Source: JACVRW01 sp963808775 (GTDB taxonomy: Bacteria; Actinomycetota; Thermoleophilia; Solirubrobacterales; Thermoleophilaceae). Taken from it: DNA of 64,000 nucleotides. The stretch's first letter is position 1, and every line of letters starts with the position of its first letter. This document shows, one piece after another, positions 61,206 to 64,000 of this stretch. The position numbers were made by a program, and so were the translations under genes. Location: NCBI GenBank assembly GCA_963808775.1, contig CAWEGR010000007.1, positions 62,001 to 126,000 of the forward strand. The letters are read 5' to 3'. Under the pieces are notes generated by a model that was given only the letters and a program-made list of their open reading frames with translations, did no database searches and was not told the DNA's origin.

Positions 61206-62001
61206 TCGAGGAGCTGCTCTTCAAGACCCAGCACGGGATCGTCGACCAGAGCCTGCACTCTCGGATGGGGGCCGAGCCGACCAACGGCGACGGCTTCGGG
61301 CTCGGCTGGTACGGGATGGGCGACGGGCCGGCGCTCTACCGCAGCGTCTCGCCGGCGTGGGGGGACCCCAACCTGCGCGAGCTCGCGGCGCACGTCGAGT
61401 CGCCGCTGTTCCTCGCGCAGTCCGGGCGGCGATCGGGTCGCCCGTCCAGGAGACGAACTGCCATCCGTTCCGCCACGGCGATTGGCTGTTCGTCCACAAC
61501 GGCTTCCTGGCCGACTTCCACCTGCTGCGGCGCGAGCTCATGCTCGCCATCGACCCCGATCGCTTCGCCGACGTGCAGGGCTCGACGGACACCGAGGTGG
61601 TCTTCCACCTCGCGCTGACGCTCGGCCTCGAGCAGGATCCGATCCGGGCGCTCGAGGCCACCGTCGGCCTGATCGAGGCCACCGGAAGCCGCCTCGGCGT
61701 CGCCGGGGGCGTCCAGGCGAGCTTCGGCGTCTCGGACGGCACGGGCCTGTGGGCCGTCCGCTACTCGACGGACGGCTCGGCGCGCTCCCTGTTCGCCTCC
61801 GCGGACGCCGACGCCGTGCGCGCGCTCTACCCGGACAACCCTCGCTTCCAGCTCCTCACCCACCGCGACCGGCTGATCGTCTCCGAGCCGTTCTCCGACC
61901 TTCCCGGCGTCTGGCAGGAGATCCCCGAGGCCACGGCGGTCACGGTGGACGCCGACGGCGAGCTTCGGGAGCAGCCGTTCCGCCCGGCCTCGCCGGCCTG
62001 A
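61166..62001 (+). CDS. class II glutamine amidotransferase (YafJ/EgtC-like), frameshifted
   Basis: GTG 61166 gives M-CRWMAFSG, placing the catalytic Cys at position 2 after Met removal, as required for N-terminal nucleophile amidotransferases. GAGGGAGAAG at 61152-61161 is the ribosome site. Family features follow: MGAEPTNGDGFGLGWYG, then, after a frame break near 61415, NCHPFRHGDWLFVHNGFLADF with the conserved HNG. The C-terminal part, ending QPFRPASPA, is complete. About 278 residues after repair. It may act in a small-molecule pathway such as ergothioneine-type gamma-glutamyl cleavage, but no partner genes are present, so the family name is safest. Confidence 0.85.
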
Positions 62002-62004
62002 GCG

Positions 62005-62466
62005 TCAGCGCTCGCTCACCCGGTGGAAGATGATCTCGTCCACCGGCTCGCCGGCCTGCGTGGTGAGCGTCTCGCGGATGATTCCCCTGTCGAGCACCGA
62101 GTAGCGCGCCCTCAGCCTGACCTCGGAGCCGCCGTTCGTGCACTCGATCAGGAAGTCGTCGCTCACGAGGCGCGAGCCGGCGAGCCTCAGCTCGGCGCTG
62201 ACGATCGCGCGGTCCGATCCGTCGCAGAGCGTGAACACCGTGTCGCGCCCGATCAGCGCGAAGGTCCCGTTCGGGTTGCGGGTGAGGCCGCGGCGCGAGT
62301 CGCCGCCGTCCAGGGGGTCGATCCCCATCCAGTAGCCGACGAACTGCCGGGCCTTGCCCTCCCGTTTCCCGCCGGGCGCGCTCGCGGCCTGCGCCACGAG
62401 GGACACCGCCCCGACGGCCACGAGCAGCACGACTGCGGATACGGCGATCACGGCACGACGCTGCAT
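62005..62466 (-). CDS. secreted protein of unknown function
   Basis: A 153-residue protein with a clear signal peptide (RRAVIAVSAVVLLVAVGAVSLVAQAASA). The mature part is beta-rich with FVGYWMGIDPLDGGDSRRG, FALIGRDTVFTLCDGSD and a second Cys in DFLIECTNGG, suggesting one disulfide in a lipocalin-like small barrel. Convergent to the amidotransferase, with 3 bases between stops. No family recognised. Confidence 0.7.
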   Translation of the reverse strand: MQRRAVIAVSAVVLLVAVGAVSLVAQAASAPGGKREGKARQFVGYWMGIDPLDGGDSRRGLTRNPNGTFALIGRDTVFTLCDGSDRAIVSAELRLAGSRLVSDDFLIECTNGGSEVRLRARYSVLDRGIIRETLTTQAGEPVDEIIFHRVSER

Positions 62467-62507
62467 GGGTTACCTCCCGCTGGTTGGACGCGTTATCTTC
62501 GCGGCCC

Positions 62508-62774
62508 ATGGTCCTTATGAGCAGGATCATCCGCAACGCCGCGATCACGGGCCGCAACGAGGACCTCAGCTCCTGGTTCGCCGGACGCCAGGGCGGCCGC
62601 TGGGCGCAGCAGCAGGTCCAGGCGGTCATCCCGACGGCTCGGCAGCCCGGCCCAGCCTCGCCGCCGGCCACGGCGGATCCCCGCGCGACGCTGCGCGAGC
62701 TGTCGGACCTACACGCGCGCGGCGTGCTGACGGACGCGGAGTTCGAGCAGATGCGCGGCCGCCTCGGCGTGTAG
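62508..62774 (+). CDS. short SHOCT-domain protein
   Basis: 88 residues from ATG 62508 (ATG 62517 also possible). The last 30 residues, LRELSDLHARGVLTDAEFEQMRGRLG, form a SHOCT motif, a short helical oligomerisation element at protein ends. The first half is polar with several Gln and Ala. Divergent from the secreted protein gene with 41 bases between. Confidence 0.7.
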   Translation: MVLMSRIIRNAAITGRNEDLSSWFAGRQGGRWAQQQVQAVIPTARQPGPASPPATADPRATLRELSDLHARGVLTDAEFEQMRGRLGV

Positions 62775-62857
62775 CGCCGTCAGGTCCGCACCCCGGTCGC
62801 GGACTGGACGGGCGATGACCCCTCAGGGATCACATCGACCTGTCGGCCGACTGCCGC

Positions 62858-63710
62858 GTGACCTTCCACCGAACGCTGCGCGTGCCCGACGACGGGGGCG
62901 ACTATCCGCTGCCCCCGGGACTCGGCGCCATGAGCGTGTACCCGGTCGGCGGAGGACGAGTTCGTGATCCCGGTGCACCGAGCCGAGGCGCTCTGGCTCG
63001 GCTTCGGCGCGCCGTTCTGGAAGCCGCACGTGCTCAAGGTGGGGACCGGGAAGGGTGGACGCCGTCTCCGGTGAGCCGTTCACGCCCGAGCGCGCTCTCG
63101 CGCCTTCCGCAGGACTACGTCGTCATTCCCGATCAGCCCTGGCTCGACGGGATCAACGCCGGCGAGGGCTACGTCCGGCAGTTCGTGGCGGTGCCGCTGG
63201 GTCACCGCCTGACGGTCGAGTCGCAGCTCGAACCGGGCGAGGAGGAGGGCGGCCTGACGCATCGCGCTGTTCGCTCCGCGGCCCGGGAGGTTCCCGGACG
63301 AGCCACCGCTCGCGGACCCGCGCGGCCCGCTCTGCATGGACATGTGCGCCGCGTCGATGGGCGTGGGAGCGGGCGGGCGCATCCGGCAGGAGGTCTACGC
63401 GGACGGCTACGGCATCGACACGTGGGAGGCCGCGCCCTCACGCACGGTGCGCGTCGACCTGGTCGATGCGCTCGCGTTCGGGGCGCTGACCGGGATCGAG
63501 ACCCCGCGGCCGGCCGACGCGCGAGCCTGGACCGCGCTCGGGCGCCCCTGGTTCGACCTGCTCTCGCCGACGCAGGCCGACATCGCGGCGGCGGAGCGGC
63601 TCGCGCGCGTGCGCTCGCTCGCCGACCTCACGGGGCTCGAGGACGATCCGCTGCCGATCCCGGAGTCCCAGGTCATCCGGATGCTGCGGCTGCGCGAGCT
63701 CGTGGCCTGA
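62858..63710 (+). CDS. conserved hypothetical protein, multiply frameshifted
   Basis: Coherent protein runs across three frames. It starts at GTG 62858 (TFHRTLRVPDDGGDYPLPPGLG), shifts near 62945 (to DEFVIPVHRAEALWLGFGAPFW), again near 63050-63105 (to LPQDYVVIPDQPWLDGINAGEG and YVRQFVAVPLGH), and again near 63270-63310 (to MDMCAASMGVGAGGRIRQEVY). The end is at 63710. These texts recur in Streptomyces-type proteins of unknown function. Gly/Pro-rich and soluble, with no catalytic site recognised. Three or more single-base breaks make this either a pseudogene or a badly read stretch. Confidence 0.6.
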
Positions 63711-63812
63711 GCTGCGGCCGGCCGCTCACGAAGGGCTCACGGCCGCCTCACGGAGGCCTGACGGGCGCGCCGTACCTTCGCGTCGTCCTCACCCCGCACA
63801 GAAGGAGCACCA

Positions 63813-64000
63813 ATGCGCATCTCGAACCGCCGCCGTCTCTCGATCGCCGCGCTCGTGACCGTGGCAGCCGTCAGCTCGGCCGCGCCGGCGCAGGCGGACG
63901 CCGCGGATGTCTGCGACGTCCGTCTCGACCGCCTCGAGGCCCAGTTCTACGACATGGCCGACCGGCGCGGATACGAGCAGGCCTCCGATTGGTGGCAGGC
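63813..64000 (+). CDS. secreted protein, 5' part only
   Basis: ATG 63813 with AAGGAG at 63802-63807. The leader is typical of Sec export: basic start, a hydrophobic run (LSIAALVTVAAVSSAAPAQA), then the mature start DAADVCDVRLDRLEAQFYDMADRRGYEQ. The gene runs off the window. The remaining text is too short to place. Confidence 0.7.
   Translation, partial: MRISNRRRLSIAALVTVAAVSSAAPAQADAADVCDVRLDRLEAQFYDMADRRGYEQASDWWQ

Noticed and set aside
1..64000. CRISPR array, prophage, insertion sequence or integron
   Set aside because: No regularly spaced repeats, transposase, integrase or phage structural motif was found on either strand.

Overview
The window is about 70 percent G+C with strongly GC-biased third codon positions, frequent GTG/TTG starts and many 1-4 base gene overlaps. 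Protein families (a PucR regulator, a GAP/Sap membrane protein, a DUF5317 protein, secreted proteins with an 'ALGGSSYAA' leader, MscL with a zinc-ribbon tail) point to an actinobacterium, most likely class Thermoleophilia (Solirubrobacterales/Gaiellales-like). No phage, insertion sequence, CRISPR array or rRNA was seen; there are two tRNA-Ala genes. The taxonomic call is inference.

Layout. 0-9.4 kb: a pyruvate (2-oxo acid) dehydrogenase complex, with lpdA at 0.6 kb and pdhA-pdhB-pdhC at 5.7-9.4 kb, separated by two damaged secreted-protein genes and a DsbA-fold isomerase. 9.5-14.9 kb: an M14 peptidase with an extra C-terminal domain, a LOG-family protein, a phospholipase-D-fold protein and an enolase-superfamily enzyme. 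14.9-27 kb: a polyamine uptake and breakdown locus. The leftward operon is potA-potD-potB-potC-aminotransferase-mscL-enolase-PLD. The rightward operon is omega-aminotransferase, PucR regulator, alanine dehydrogenase, aminobutyraldehyde dehydrogenase and an SRPBCC protein. They diverge from a region with three GGACAA/TTGTCC half-sites. Inferred flow: putrescine is imported, transaminated with pyruvate to 4-aminobutanal plus alanine, alanine is recycled by Ald, and the aldehyde is oxidised to GABA.

27-36 kb: an HD protein, two tandem alkaline-phosphatase/sulfatase-fold proteins, then a tightly packed run lipB-lipA-kelch-rhomboid-small membrane protein-dacB. LipB and LipA make the lipoyl groups needed by the E2 at 8 kb. 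36-39.4 kb: two tRNA-Ala genes flank an acidic disordered protein and a GGDEF protein. 39.5-47 kb: a beta-helix secreted protein, a DctP-like lipoprotein, and a four-gene two-component cluster (receiver-only regulator, two sensor kinases, NarL-type regulator). 47-54.6 kb: threonine dehydratase-like enzyme, a LivK-like remnant, DUF5317, a GGDEF-EAL protein, and an overlapping sulfatase plus formylglycine-generating enzyme pair. 54.7-64 kb: coiled-coil protein, FAD monooxygenase, ECF sigma factor, GAP protein, CGNR regulator, an orphan LivM permease, a class II amidotransferase and several small secreted or hypothetical proteins.

A dominant property is single-base indels. About seventeen protein genes, including highly conserved ones such as lpdA, potB and potD, and one tRNA-Ala carry one or more frame breaks that can be repaired by one base. 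Because a tRNA stem and essential genes are affected alike, error in the assembled sequence is the most economical explanation; such genes are reported here as single loci and marked frameshifted.
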